Shown here: positions 28,041-37,273 of the stretch, in pieces
Position numbering within the stretch: position 1 is the first letter of the stretch
Layout of the letters: every line of letters begins with the position of its first letter
Assembly: GCA_964414785.1 (NCBI GenBank)
Contig: CAYPXZ010000008.1
Location: 1 to 64,000, forward strand
Reading direction: 5' to 3'
Origin: Palsa-1447 sp964414785
Lineage (GTDB): Bacteria; Verrucomicrobiota; Verrucomicrobiia; Opitutales; Opitutaceae
Length of the DNA: 64,000 nucleotides
Notes under the pieces: model-generated
What the model saw: the letters and a program-made list of their open reading frames with translations, nothing else
What the model was told of the DNA's origin: nothing
Databases searched by the model: none
Position numbers and translations under genes: made by a program

Positions 28041-28232
28041 TTACTTCGAATCCGGGTCTTTTTCGCCCGATTTCATCAGGCCCCATACGTTTACGGAGAC
28101 GACGCCGAGGCCCGCGATCAGGAAGATCCACGCGAAATACCCCGGCAGGTGGAACTGCAGCGACAGCAGGGACAGGAGAAGCAGGGTCGAGCCCGCGAGG
28201 ATGGCGACCTTTGGTTTTCCGCGTTTGGTCAT
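28041..28232 (-). CDS. Small two-helix membrane protein
   Basis: A 63-aa protein with two hydrophobic stretches (about residues 9-24 and 30-48) and charged ends (MTKRGKPK and KSGEKDPDSK). The ATG at 28232 is chosen because a GGAG sequence lies 9 bp upstream; another ATG at 28271 is in frame. I do not recognise a family. It is a single gene, same direction as the phasin/kinase pair but 175 bp away from it. Confidence 0.55.
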   Translation of the reverse strand: MTKRGKPKVAILAGSTLLLLSLLSLQFHLPGYFAWIFLIAGLGVVSVNVWGLMKSGEKDPDSK

Positions 28233-28536
28233 CTTTGGGCTCTCCGGGACGGCCTGCGATCCTGGCGCCATTCCGCGGCCCTGTCGCTAGCTAATTGAGT
28301 CCCGGGCAGGCACGCTCATGGGGCACGCCCCAGCAAATCCCATCGACACACGGGCTTGGTTGGCGGTTCCCTGGCCCCGGTCAAGGCCAGCTTGCCCCGC
28401 CGCGTCGGAAGTTGACCGACATGCGATCGATCCTCTAATTGTTTCGTCTCCTGGGTCACGCGACCTCGCCTTTTGATCGTTCCATGCCCTTTGTCGGAGC
28501 GAGAGGCCGATTCCTGGCCTGGGATTCAAGTTTTAT
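28233..28536. other. Intergenic region left of the tRNA
   Basis: About 300 bp with no supported gene. The open frames here lack start sites and family features. It must contain the promoter for the rightward tRNA-Arg gene and the one for the leftward small membrane gene, but no convincing -35/-10 pair stands out. Confidence 0.5.
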
Positions 28537-28612
28537 GTCCCTGTAGCTCAAGTGGATAGAGCATCGGTTTCCTAAACCGAGTATTCCGGTTCGAGTCCGG
28601 GCGGGGATACCA
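28537..28612 (+). tRNA. tRNA-Arg (anticodon CCT)
   Basis: A 76-nt complete cloverleaf with encoded CCA. Acceptor stem GTCCCTG pairs with CGGGGAT. The D stem is GCTC/GAGC, the anticodon stem TCGGT/ACCGA around loop TTCCTAA (anticodon CCT), and the T stem TCCGG/CCGGG around TTCGAGT. Its 3' part is the left repeat of an inserted element. Confidence 0.95.
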
Positions 28613-28616
28613 CTCT
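28569..28616 (+). repeat. attL: tRNA-Arg 3' part, left copy of 48-bp direct repeat
   Basis: This 48-bp stretch is identical to 37274-37321. It begins exactly at the first base of the anticodon loop and ends 4 bp beyond the CCA. The identity continues four bases further left with one mismatch. This is the classic footprint of site-specific integration at a tRNA gene. Confidence 0.9.
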
Positions 28617-28664
28617 ATGCCTCAACGACCCTACTCACTGAATGAGGGGCGCAACGGAATGGGG

Positions 28665-31106
28665 TTAGTGGCTAGCCAGGGCAATTGTCGCGGGCTCTAG
28701 GCTGGCGGCAGACGCCTTCAGGTAGATCGCCCCTTGGTTCTCGGTTGATTGCAAAATGATCATCCCGCGCCCTTGGTAGGCGCGGTGATTCGGCGCCGTG
28801 ACGGGTTCGCTATTGGAGACATCTCCATTGCCAATTCCCAGAATCCGCGCAGGGCCGGACAATTCGAATCTGATCTCGGTTTCCGCATCGGGGATCCGCA
28901 CACCGGCCTGGTCGACGACGTCATATTCAATCTGCGAGACGTCTTGTCCGTCCGCCACCAACTGGGTCGCGTCGGCATGAAACACGATCCGATGGGGAAG
29001 ACCCGCAGTCCGTAGCTCGAATTCACATGTCTCCTGGCCGCCTCGTTTTCCCACGGCCTTGAGGACGCCTTTGGAGTACGGGAGCCTCCAGCTTAGGATC
29101 CCGTCTTGGCTATCGGCTGACGTCTTCGTGCCCACCGGCAGCCCGTTCAATAGCAAGGTTACTTCAGCGCAATTCGTGAAGCATGACACGGTGAGGGGGG
29201 CGCCATCCTGCCAGTTCCACGACTCCCTGCCGACCGGCCTTCTTGTGTCGGCCGCGGCCTCCTGGGCCTTTCCTGTCTCCTCGGCGCAGAGATAGACCAT
29301 CGGCTGCTCGCTCCACAGACTCTGGCGGAACCGCCCAAGGGGCTTAACAAAGCCGCACAAGTCCAAGAGGCCGTCCGGATTGGCCCGAGCCGGCCAGGGG
29401 CGGGCCTCGCCCAAGTAGTCGATTCCGGTCCAGAGAAACTGGCCGCAGATGGCGAGGTTGTCGCGCGTTGCGACCCAGGCCGCATATTCATGGCTGTTCT
29501 CGCTGCCGTAGATGAACCGTCTCGGATATTTCACGTGGTCCGAAGCGTACCGGTACTCCTGGTAATTGTATCCGGCGATGTCCAGGATCTGAGCGAAGCC
29601 GACGGCGTTGGACATTTCCACGCCCGCCATGGCCGCCGTTACCGGCCGCGTTCGATCTAGCTGCTTCACGGCGGCAACGAGGGGTCGGCCCCATTTGACC
29701 ATATCCGTCGCGGGCGGGTTGCCGGGACGATAATCCTTCCCAAGAGACGGGTCCGTGAAGGGATCGTTGGCGCCATCGATCTCATTGCCGATGCTCCACA
29801 TGATGATGCTCGGATGGTTCCGATCGCGCAGAACGATGTCCTGGATGTCGCGCACCGACCATTCCGCAAAATGCTCGCTGTATCCGAAATGGCTCGGGAC
29901 CCCCACCGTCCAACCCTCGATCCACTTGTTTTTTCCCGGTGTGAACTCGTCGAAGGCCTCGTCCATGACAAGAAATCCGAGCTGATCGCACAGGTCCAGG
30001 AATTCGGGGGAGGGGGGATTGTGGCTGGTGCGGATTGCATTCACCCCCAGCGCCCTCAGCGCGATCAGTCGCCGCTCCCACACCCGGGCTGGAATCGCGA
30101 CGCCGACGCTTCCGCCGTCCTGGTGCACGCAGACACCCTTCACCTTCATTGGCACGCCATTGAGGGAGAAGCCGTTGTTGGGGTCGAAGCCCAGCGTGCG
30201 GATCCCGAAGGTTGTCGAGAGATCATCCCCTCCGTCGGGGCCCGACAACCGGGTGAGCACCCGGTAAAGCTGCGGCTTTTCCGTCGACCAAAGCCGCGGT
30301 TTGGGGATCTGCACATCCTGCGACACCGCCCCCACGGAACCGGCATCCACGGTCGCCTGGGTCGTCGAGCTCCCTGCGATCTTGCCGCTGGGATCGACCA
30401 CGTCGGAAACAAGGGTGAAGGACCGGGTCCCGCTCGAGCCGTTCTGCACATTCGTCTCGATGTGAATCGAGGCGGCATCCTGGGTGACCACCGGAGTCGT
30501 TACCGCCGTCCCCCAATGGGCCACGTGAAGGGAATTGGCCACGCAAAGCCGCACGTGGCGGTAGATCCCTGAGCCGGTGTACCAACGCGAGTCCGCGACG
30601 CGCGAGTGGTCAACCCTCACGCTCAGGACGTTGTCGGCGTCGCCGAATTTCAGCAGGTTTGTCAGGTCGCACGTGAAGCTCTCAAACCCATAGGGCCGGC
30701 CGCCTACGAGAAACCCGTTGAGCCACACTTCGCAGTTGTCATAGACGCCGTCAAATTCGGCGATCACGACCTTTCCTTTATCCGCCGCGCTGACGTGAAT
30801 GTGCCGCCGGTACCACGCGATGCCTCCTGGAGCATAGCCGTTACCGCTTCCCAGACGCGGATCGAAGGGTCCCTCGACGCTCCAATCATGGGGCACGTTC
30901 ACGGACCGCCATCGCGAGTCGTCGAATGCTGGCTCCATCGCGGTGGGAGCGTCTCCGGTGCTAAAACGCCAGCCGAGGTCGAGGTTCACGTACACCCTGG
31001 AGGAGGGCGTGCCGGTGGGAGAAGGGCCGTGTCCTTCGTCCGAGGCTCTGCAAATCACGGTCATTAACGCCAATAGGGAGAGGCTGGCTAGGGCAGTTTT
31101 TTTCAC
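28665..31106 (-). CDS. Exported glycoside hydrolase family 2 (beta-galactosidase-like)
   Basis: An 813-aa secreted or periplasmic GH2 enzyme that retains configuration when hydrolysing beta-galactosides or related glycosides. Signal peptide at 1-21; sugar-binding jelly roll with PHDWSVEGPF and WYTGSGIYRHVRL; Ig-like domain; TIM barrel with RTSHNPPSPEFLDLCD; the acid/base Glu in MWSIGNEID; the nucleophile Glu in IYGSENSHE; then DUF4982-like and C-terminal Ig-type domains. GTG start at 31106, 16 bp after the lactonase stop. It shares its whole layout with the GH2 two genes upstream, suggesting an old duplication. Exact substrate is not readable. It is the last gene of the island operon. Confidence 0.92.
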   Translation of the reverse strand: MKKTALASLSLLALMTVICRASDEGHGPSPTGTPSSRVYVNLDLGWRFSTGDAPTAMEPAFDDSRWRSVNVPHDWSVEGPFDPRLGSGNGYAPGGIAWYRRHIHVSAADKGKVVIAEFDGVYDNCEVWLNGFLVGGRPYGFESFTCDLTNLLKFGDADNVLSVRVDHSRVADSRWYTGSGIYRHVRLCVANSLHVAHWGTAVTTPVVTQDAASIHIETNVQNGSSGTRSFTLVSDVVDPSGKIAGSSTTQATVDAGSVGAVSQDVQIPKPRLWSTEKPQLYRVLTRLSGPDGGDDLSTTFGIRTLGFDPNNGFSLNGVPMKVKGVCVHQDGGSVGVAIPARVWERRLIALRALGVNAIRTSHNPPSPEFLDLCDQLGFLVMDEAFDEFTPGKNKWIEGWTVGVPSHFGYSEHFAEWSVRDIQDIVLRDRNHPSIIMWSIGNEIDGANDPFTDPSLGKDYRPGNPPATDMVKWGRPLVAAVKQLDRTRPVTAAMAGVEMSNAVGFAQILDIAGYNYQEYRYASDHVKYPRRFIYGSENSHEYAAWVATRDNLAICGQFLWTGIDYLGEARPWPARANPDGLLDLCGFVKPLGRFRQSLWSEQPMVYLCAEETGKAQEAAADTRRPVGRESWNWQDGAPLTVSCFTNCAEVTLLLNGLPVGTKTSADSQDGILSWRLPYSKGVLKAVGKRGGQETCEFELRTAGLPHRIVFHADATQLVADGQDVSQIEYDVVDQAGVRIPDAETEIRFELSGPARILGIGNGDVSNSEPVTAPNHRAYQGRGMIILQSTENQGAIYLKASAASLEPATIALASH

Positions 31107-31122
31107 GAATAAGGTGTGATCT

Positions 31123-32301
31123 TCAGCGGATGGGCAGGAAACGCTCGCAGAACGGGGAGGGAACAGGCACGGGGTCCCCGGTTTGGGTTAGGCGACCGGA
31201 GTTGGGGTCGACCCGGAAGACAACCGCATTGCTGCTATCTTGGTTTGTGAGGATTATCCATCGGGCTGTCGGGTCGAAGGCGAAATTGCGCGGAGTTTTT
31301 CCGCTGGTCGGCTTTATCTCCACCGGCGAGAGCTTTCCCGTGACCTGGTCTATGGCGAAAACGGCAAGGCTGTCATGGCCGCGGTTGGAGCCATAGAGAA
31401 ACCTCCCGTTGGGATGAACCTCGAGCTCGGCGCACGCGCTCGCGCCTTTAAAATCGGAGGGAAGCGTGGAAACGGTCTGGAACGGCGCGAGGGTCCCGGC
31501 AACGGGATCCCAGGTGAAGGCGACGATCGTGCTGGCGATCTCGTTGATCAGGTAGACCCAACGCCCATTCGGATGGAATCGGACGTGGCGCGGACCCGAG
31601 CCGGGGGCGATGGGGACATAGGCCGGCACATTCGGCTCGAGGCCGCCTGCCGCCTCGTTGTAGCGGTAGATGTACAGCCTGTCGGCGCCGAGGTCCGGGA
31701 CCAGGGCGAACCTGTTGGCCGGATCGAGGGCGATGGCGTGGGCATAGGCATGGGTCTGGCGGATCGGATTGACGCTTCGGCCGCTGTGCTGGTCGAAGGC
31801 CGTCCAGTCGCCGATTGAGCCGTCGGGCCTCAGGGCGAAGACGGCGACACTGCCCCCGTCATAGTTTGCCACGAGGACGTGGCGGCCGGCCCTGTCGACG
31901 CTGATGAAGCTGGTGTCGCCTCCACCGGCCAGGACTCGATTGAGGAGCCTGAGGTGACCCGTATGGGGCTCTACCGCGTACGAGGAGAGGCCGCCTGGCG
32001 TTCCCGAGTTGCACGTGTAGAGGCGGGTTCCGTCGGCGGAAATGACGAAAAATGCGGATTCCTTGGCCTGGAGGAGGAACTGGGGCGTGGAGAGCGCGCC
32101 GGTGTCCGTGTCGAACCGTGCTAGTGAAAACCCTGCTCCAGGGGACGGGCTGTGGGATCCGAAGTACACGAACATTTCCGCGGCCCGCACTCTCTGCGCC
32201 AATAGGACGGCAAGCATGGCCGTGCATAGGATACGCGGCGCGCACATCCAGGAAATTGGCAAAAGTGCCTTGGGTCGGCTGGGTCTTGAAGAGACGTACA
32301 T
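31123..32301 (-). CDS. Exported lactonase, 6-phosphogluconolactonase-type beta-propeller (YbhE/Pgl family)
   Basis: A 392-aa seven-bladed beta-propeller of the lactonase family, with a signal peptide ending about residue 41 (VLLAQRVRAAE). Family phrases: VYFGSHSPSPG near the start, YTCNSGTPGGLSSY, HVLVANYDGGSVAVF, THAYAHAIALDP, SGPRHVRFHPNGRWVYLINE and PRNFAFDPTARWIILTNQDS. Cytosolic members hydrolyse 6-phosphogluconolactone. An exported one between two glycosidases more likely opens free sugar lactones or has a different role. The start at ATG 32301 is used; an inner ATG at 32247 would also leave a signal peptide. 23 bp from the upstream GH2. Confidence 0.88.
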   Translation of the reverse strand: MYVSSRPSRPKALLPISWMCAPRILCTAMLAVLLAQRVRAAEMFVYFGSHSPSPGAGFSLARFDTDTGALSTPQFLLQAKESAFFVISADGTRLYTCNSGTPGGLSSYAVEPHTGHLRLLNRVLAGGGDTSFISVDRAGRHVLVANYDGGSVAVFALRPDGSIGDWTAFDQHSGRSVNPIRQTHAYAHAIALDPANRFALVPDLGADRLYIYRYNEAAGGLEPNVPAYVPIAPGSGPRHVRFHPNGRWVYLINEIASTIVAFTWDPVAGTLAPFQTVSTLPSDFKGASACAELEVHPNGRFLYGSNRGHDSLAVFAIDQVTGKLSPVEIKPTSGKTPRNFAFDPTARWIILTNQDSSNAVVFRVDPNSGRLTQTGDPVPVPSPFCERFLPIR

Positions 32302-32324
32302 TGGGATGCGTCCTTCGCGTGGCC

Positions 32325-34772
32325 CTACGGGGTGTGCCCGGGGACGAAGGCGGCGTCCGGCAGGCCGGGCGTCGTGGCCACGATGCGAAGGGTGCCCTGT
32401 CGGGACGTCCGCTCGACCGTGGCAAGCATCCGCCCAAGATAGGCGGCACGCGTCGATGTCTTGAACGACCCGCCATAGCCGAGGTCGCCCGTGTCCAGGC
32501 CGATCAGGCGCGCCGGTCCCTCGACGCGCACCGTGATCGGAGGCACCGCGTCCGTGACGGTCTGGCCCGCGGTGTCGACAACCGAAATGTCATATAGCGA
32601 GACTTCACCGGCGATTGGCGATGGAAGCGGCGTGATCCTCAGGTTGGCGGCGGCGCCGGCGGTGCGAAGCTCCTGGGCGGCCGCCTTCTGGCCCGACCGG
32701 TAGGCGACGGCGGACAACACGCCCGGGGCGTAAGGGACGGTCCAGTCGCTGGCGTAGACATCATGCGACACCGGGTGGCGTCCGAGCGAAACCCCGTTGA
32801 GAAAAAGCTCGACCGCGTCGCAGTTTGTCACGGCTCGGACGGTGAGGGACGCCCCGGCGGGCCAATTCCACTTGATGAGGGAGGCCTCGGGCAGCCAGGG
32901 CCGGTCGGACTTCTCGCCCGTGAGGACGCTCAGCTGCAGGACAGGATCGTCGCGCCAATAGGCGGCGCGCCTGAAGTATTCGGGTTTCCTGCCTCCGGCG
33001 AGGTCGAGAAAGCCGGAACTCGAGCCACGCCTCGGGTAGGCGTGGGATTCGCCAAGGTAGTCGATGCCGGTCCATATGAACTCGCCGATCACGAAGGCAT
33101 TGTCGCGCACGCCGATCCAGTTTCGGACCAGGTTGGACGTCTCGGTCCCGAGGCACAGCCGGTGGGGGAATCGCTCGCGCTCGGGGGCGTAGGTTTTGTC
33201 CCCATAGATGCGGTCGATGTAGTTGTATCCGGCGAGGTCGAGCGCGTCCATGAAACCGTTGCGGGACGAAACGAAGGACTGGTCGCATGCGGAAGTGGCG
33301 AGGCGGGTTGGATCCTCCTGATGGCAGATGGACACCAATTCCCTTGCGAGCTTCCAGCCGTCATCGTTGAACTGGTCGGGAATCTCGTTGCCGATGCTAT
33401 AAAGGACGATGCTTGGGTGGTTGCGGTCGCGCCGAAGCATGGACCTAAGGTCAGCCTCGTGCCACTGCTCGAAGTAAAGGTGGTATCCGTATTGTGACTT
33501 GCCCCGCGTATTCTCGGTGTAGTTGTAGGTCCAGTCGCGGGTCCACTCATCGAAGGCCTCGTCGAAAACATAGAGGCCCAGCCTGTCGCAGAGATCATAG
33601 AATTCCGGCGCAAAAGGGTGGTGGCTTGTCCGGACCGCGTTGCAGCCCATCTCCTTTAGGAGTTCCAGCCGCCAGGCCCAGACGGCGGGCGGAACGGCGT
33701 TGCCGAAGGATCCGGCATCCTGGTGCAGGCAGACGCCCCTCAGTTTCGTGGGCAGCCCGTTGACGAGCAGTCCCCGATCCGGGTCGAACGTAAGCTGGCG
33801 AATGCCGAATGTCGTGGTGGTTTCGTCGAGGGTTCTCCCGTCCAGCGAGAGCGTCGTCCGTAGGCGGTAGAGCGAAGGGGTCCGGTCGGACCAGAGGCTG
33901 GGCTTGCTGACTGTCACCCACTGCGTGGCGTGCTGGCCGGGGTGCATGTCCTGAATGTCGAGCTTTGAGGCCGTGGTCGCCACCTCGGAACCGTCAGGGG
34001 CAATGACGGTGCTTGTAAGGATCAGCTCGCGCCTTGACGGTTTCACATGCCACGCATCCTTGAGCCACGCCTGGCGCTCGTCCTCGGTGAAGAAATGTGC
34101 GTCGATAATGGTGTCGCATTGGACCACCGCCTCGTCCGCCGAGATCTGCGGCGTCGAGATTCTGATGCCGCCATCCAGCCTGAAATGGGTGTATGCCGTG
34201 GCAACTAGCCGTACGCTGCGGTAGATGCCCGAACCCGCATACCAGCGCAGGGCCGGCTCGGCGGAGTCGTCGACGCGCACGGAAAGGATGTTCGGTGTCC
34301 CGTTGCTAGTCAGGAACTCCGTCAGGTCATAGCGGAACTCGACGAATCCATAGGGCCTGCGCCCCAGGAAATGGCCGTTGATCCAAATGTCGCTGTTCAT
34401 GTAGATGCCGTCGAACTCCACGACGACCTTCTTGCCCGTCGCTGAGGCGGGTAGCGTGAAGCTTTTCCGGTACCAGCCGATGCCGTGGGTGAAGTATCCG
34501 CCATCCTTGTTGCCTTCCGGAGGTGGGGTGAAGGCCCCTTCGATGCTCCAGTCATGAGGCAGGTCCAGGACGCGCCAGGATGTGTCGTTGAATGAGGGTG
34601 TCTTCGCCGCGGGCTCGTCGCCCAGCTGGAAACGCCAACCGAAGTCCAGGGGGATGATTTCCCTGGGGCTTGGAGCCGGTTCGGCGCCCTGAAGCGCCGA
34701 GGAAAGGGCAATGAGGAGGGCCCCGGCTTGGAGCGAACGGCTGAAAGATGCTGGCAGGCTACAGTGGGGCAT
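32325..34772 (-). CDS. Exported glycoside hydrolase family 2, second island paralogue
   Basis: An 815-aa secreted GH2 enzyme, paralogous to the GH2 at the other end of the operon. Signal peptide (1-29); N-terminal sugar-binding domain with PHDWSIEGAF and WYAGSGIYRSVRL; Ig-like domain; TIM barrel with RTSHHPFAPEFYDLCD and MDALDLAGYNYID; acid/base Glu in LYSIGNEIPD; nucleophile Glu in LGTETSNL; DUF4982-like and C-terminal Ig-type domains. Both catalytic Glu are present. Sequence around the nucleophile (GTETS versus GSENS) differs from the paralogue, so specificity probably differs. Start ATG 34772. Confidence 0.92.
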   Translation of the reverse strand: MPHCSLPASFSRSLQAGALLIALSSALQGAEPAPSPREIIPLDFGWRFQLGDEPAAKTPSFNDTSWRVLDLPHDWSIEGAFTPPPEGNKDGGYFTHGIGWYRKSFTLPASATGKKVVVEFDGIYMNSDIWINGHFLGRRPYGFVEFRYDLTEFLTSNGTPNILSVRVDDSAEPALRWYAGSGIYRSVRLVATAYTHFRLDGGIRISTPQISADEAVVQCDTIIDAHFFTEDERQAWLKDAWHVKPSRRELILTSTVIAPDGSEVATTASKLDIQDMHPGQHATQWVTVSKPSLWSDRTPSLYRLRTTLSLDGRTLDETTTTFGIRQLTFDPDRGLLVNGLPTKLRGVCLHQDAGSFGNAVPPAVWAWRLELLKEMGCNAVRTSHHPFAPEFYDLCDRLGLYVFDEAFDEWTRDWTYNYTENTRGKSQYGYHLYFEQWHEADLRSMLRRDRNHPSIVLYSIGNEIPDQFNDDGWKLARELVSICHQEDPTRLATSACDQSFVSSRNGFMDALDLAGYNYIDRIYGDKTYAPERERFPHRLCLGTETSNLVRNWIGVRDNAFVIGEFIWTGIDYLGESHAYPRRGSSSGFLDLAGGRKPEYFRRAAYWRDDPVLQLSVLTGEKSDRPWLPEASLIKWNWPAGASLTVRAVTNCDAVELFLNGVSLGRHPVSHDVYASDWTVPYAPGVLSAVAYRSGQKAAAQELRTAGAAANLRITPLPSPIAGEVSLYDISVVDTAGQTVTDAVPPITVRVEGPARLIGLDTGDLGYGGSFKTSTRAAYLGRMLATVERTSRQGTLRIVATTPGLPDAAFVPGHTP

Positions 34773-34848
34773 TTGATGAAGCGTTTGGGGTTGGGCGAGG
34801 GGGCGAAAACCTAGGCCGGCTCGCCGACGGCCTTTTGTGAGACGGGGC

Positions 34849-36876
34849 CTAGTCTTTCAGGGTGATGAGCCTCGATAGCTTCGGGGCGGTCTCAATGAAG
34901 ATGTCCTTGTAACGGACGTCACGGTTGCCTCCGTGGGCCTGCAGGCCAATCGGGCCGGGCTTGAAGCGCTTGGGATTGCGATCCGTATAGTCGAGGACCT
35001 CGATTCCATTCACGGCCATGCGGACGCGGCCATAAGAGCGGTTTACCAGGATCTCGGCCTGGGTCCACTCCGACCGGGTGATACCCAGATCTTTGTCCAG
35101 ATCCCGGCTCAGCCTCATGGTGCCGTTTGCTCCGCGGTTGGTTGTGTAGTCCCATGTCCAGTTCATGGGCGGCATGAAGTCTATGCAGCCCCCATAGCCA
35201 AACTTACCCGGGGGAAGCCTTTCTCCCCAGAATCCGATTCCCTGGTGGTTGGTGGGAGAATCGACCTGGATTGTTGAAACGATGATTCGGAAGTCGTCGA
35301 AGTCCTCAACGGTCATCAGGTTCTGGTTGCCATTGACGCCGACAATCGCCCCGTCAACAACCCTCCAGCATGTCGGGTCCCCGACCCATCCGTTGAGAGT
35401 CCTTCCGTCGAAAAGGGGGCGCATCCCGGCCGCCGCTGCGTCAAAAGGAGGACGGAAGGACGGCACCTTCGCGAGTGGAGCGACCACGGACTTAAAGTCG
35501 GCGAGCGTCGCCTCAATGATCGCGAACTTGTGATTCAGCGCATTGCCACAAGGATAGACGATGACCTGGGCGCCATCACCCACCGAGCCTGCACCTCCAG
35601 AAACGTCGAAGCCGTAGCCGCTGCTCTTGACGATGATGCTAAAGGCGTCGTCGGTGTCCTTCACCAAGGTGAATAGCTGGTTGTCGGCACCATCAGACGG
35701 GCCTTCCTCAACCGGTGCGTGGTCGAGTATGGAGGCTCCGCGGATCTGCAGAGCGCCGCCGTCCTTGGCGAATATTTGGTAATAGCCGCTTTGGCTTCTC
35801 CTGAATCGGAACAGTTGGTTGTCGGCTCCGGTGGCCGCATGCTGCTGGAGCGATCGGCCGGCCTGATTGGTTCCCGGGCCGCCTGAAATCTCCAGGGGTT
35901 TGCCGCTGTGGATCGCCACGATCTTGTACCACGCGTCCTCGTTGATATCGGCGAAGGGGAGCGGCGATTCGGCTACGCTCGGTAGGGTCCGGGCGATCCG
36001 AAAGCCGACTTCGAAATTGTGCAGGTCCGGCGCCCATTGCCAGTGGTACGCGGAGCGCTGGTGATTGACGTCGTTCTTAAACGCGCCCCCACGGGCGATG
36101 CGCTCCTGGCCGGAAGGGGGCCCCACGGGATCAACCTGGCGGGTAGACGGGTATTCGCCCCCGTACCAGTCGTTGCACCACATCCAGAGATTCCCCGTCA
36201 TGTCGTAGATTCCAAGCGCGTTTGGCTTCAGCATCCCGACGGGATGGGGGGTATGCCCTGAATTCAGCTCGCTCCACGCATAGTCCGTGGACTTGGCCTG
36301 GTCGTCGTCCGTGTCACCGAAGAACCAGCGGCTCGAGGTACCAGCGCGGACCACATATTCAAACTCTGCCGAGGTGAGGAGGCGGTAACCCGGGGCCCGA
36401 ATATTGATCCTTAGATCGGGCAGATCGACGGCGACACCTGTGCCGTCCCGGACAATGGAGGAGAAGAAATAGACAGGCTCCAGGTGGTCGCGGGCGCTCA
36501 GGGCGTTGCAATAGAGGACTGCGTCAAACCATGACACGTTGTCTACCGGCCGGCGAACGTCGCCCGGATGAAGGGTGGGATTTAACCCCGTCGTGCTCAT
36601 GTATTCCGCCTGCGTGACTGCGGTCGCGCTCATGGCAAAATCATAGGTGAAGGCCACGGGATGAACGGGGTAAGTGAAGGTCCAACGATGTCCGGCGAAC
36701 TGCCCGCCCATCTCGTAAGATTTGCCCCTTGAGTTAATATGGATCCAGCCTGAAGGCAGGGAAGCGGGCGGCTCCTGCACCGGAGCCTCGCCTGAGACCG
36801 CACCGGTTCCTTGAAGCATCACTAGTAGTGCCGACAGGGCGAAGATCCGGTAGCAGCGTGGGATCGATCGAGACAT
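34849..36876 (-). CDS. Exported SUMF1-like/ricin-lectin/DUF1080 fusion protein
   Basis: A 675-aa secreted multidomain protein, first gene of the island operon. Signal peptide (1-30). A formylglycine-generating-enzyme-like domain (about 40-310) has NVSWFDAVLYCNAL, YRLLTSAEFEYVVRAG, GIYDMTGNLWMWCNDW and RIARGGAF; the two C-terminal cysteines that FGE needs are replaced, so catalysis is unlikely. A ricin-type beta-trefoil lectin (about 318-460) has repeated DNQLF-x-F/L elements. A C-terminal DUF1080 domain (3-keto-disaccharide hydrolase superfamily, about 480-675) has LFDGRTLNGW, NHQGIGFWGE and KPGPIGLQAHGG. Probably binds and acts on sugars at the cell surface. Confidence 0.88.
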   Translation of the reverse strand: MSRSIPRCYRIFALSALLVMLQGTGAVSGEAPVQEPPASLPSGWIHINSRGKSYEMGGQFAGHRWTFTYPVHPVAFTYDFAMSATAVTQAEYMSTTGLNPTLHPGDVRRPVDNVSWFDAVLYCNALSARDHLEPVYFFSSIVRDGTGVAVDLPDLRINIRAPGYRLLTSAEFEYVVRAGTSSRWFFGDTDDDQAKSTDYAWSELNSGHTPHPVGMLKPNALGIYDMTGNLWMWCNDWYGGEYPSTRQVDPVGPPSGQERIARGGAFKNDVNHQRSAYHWQWAPDLHNFEVGFRIARTLPSVAESPLPFADINEDAWYKIVAIHSGKPLEISGGPGTNQAGRSLQQHAATGADNQLFRFRRSQSGYYQIFAKDGGALQIRGASILDHAPVEEGPSDGADNQLFTLVKDTDDAFSIIVKSSGYGFDVSGGAGSVGDGAQVIVYPCGNALNHKFAIIEATLADFKSVVAPLAKVPSFRPPFDAAAAGMRPLFDGRTLNGWVGDPTCWRVVDGAIVGVNGNQNLMTVEDFDDFRIIVSTIQVDSPTNHQGIGFWGERLPPGKFGYGGCIDFMPPMNWTWDYTTNRGANGTMRLSRDLDKDLGITRSEWTQAEILVNRSYGRVRMAVNGIEVLDYTDRNPKRFKPGPIGLQAHGGNRDVRYKDIFIETAPKLSRLITLKD

Positions 36877-37273
36877 GAATCGGTTTCAGGCAGGGGTGGA
36901 CGGAAGGCTGAGGCAGAGGCTCGAACCTAACGAACTAAGTGCGTTTGGTTGAAGCTGGTCAAACCAAGGCCGGTGATGAAAAGGGTGATTACGCACACTG
37001 AACCAACAGCCTGAACCGAGTCGTCTCTGGGGCACTGACACACGCCTGAATAACCCCGAAAATTGCCGCGGGTAATTGGATAGGCAGGGGCAACGCTCAC
37101 AAATTTCCAAACTACGGATCATTGGGCTTGGCAGAGCCTCGGCTTGCCAGTTCAGGTCTTCGTCCTGTACGGCCGCCGATGCTTGCCGAAAATTGCCCGG
37201 AAAATGCCATGTCTTACCGGTTTTGCGGGTTTCTAGGCCGTGGTACCTCTCGTAGCTAGGGAGGGGACACGGC
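36877..37273. other. Right end of the island, no supported gene
   Basis: About 400 bp between the operon's first gene and the right repeat. It should hold the operon promoter, read leftward. No integrase remnant is recognisable on either strand. Just left of the repeat, GTAGCT at 37252-37257 faintly recalls the tRNA D-arm, so a decayed whole tRNA copy is possible. Confidence 0.5.

Noticed and set aside
28287..28529. An 80-codon minus-strand frame left of the tRNA
   Set aside because: No family features, no ribosome-binding site and biased composition.
34849..36876. Annotation as an active formylglycine-generating enzyme
   Set aside because: The catalytic cysteine pair is missing, and lectin and DUF1080 domains dominate the rest.
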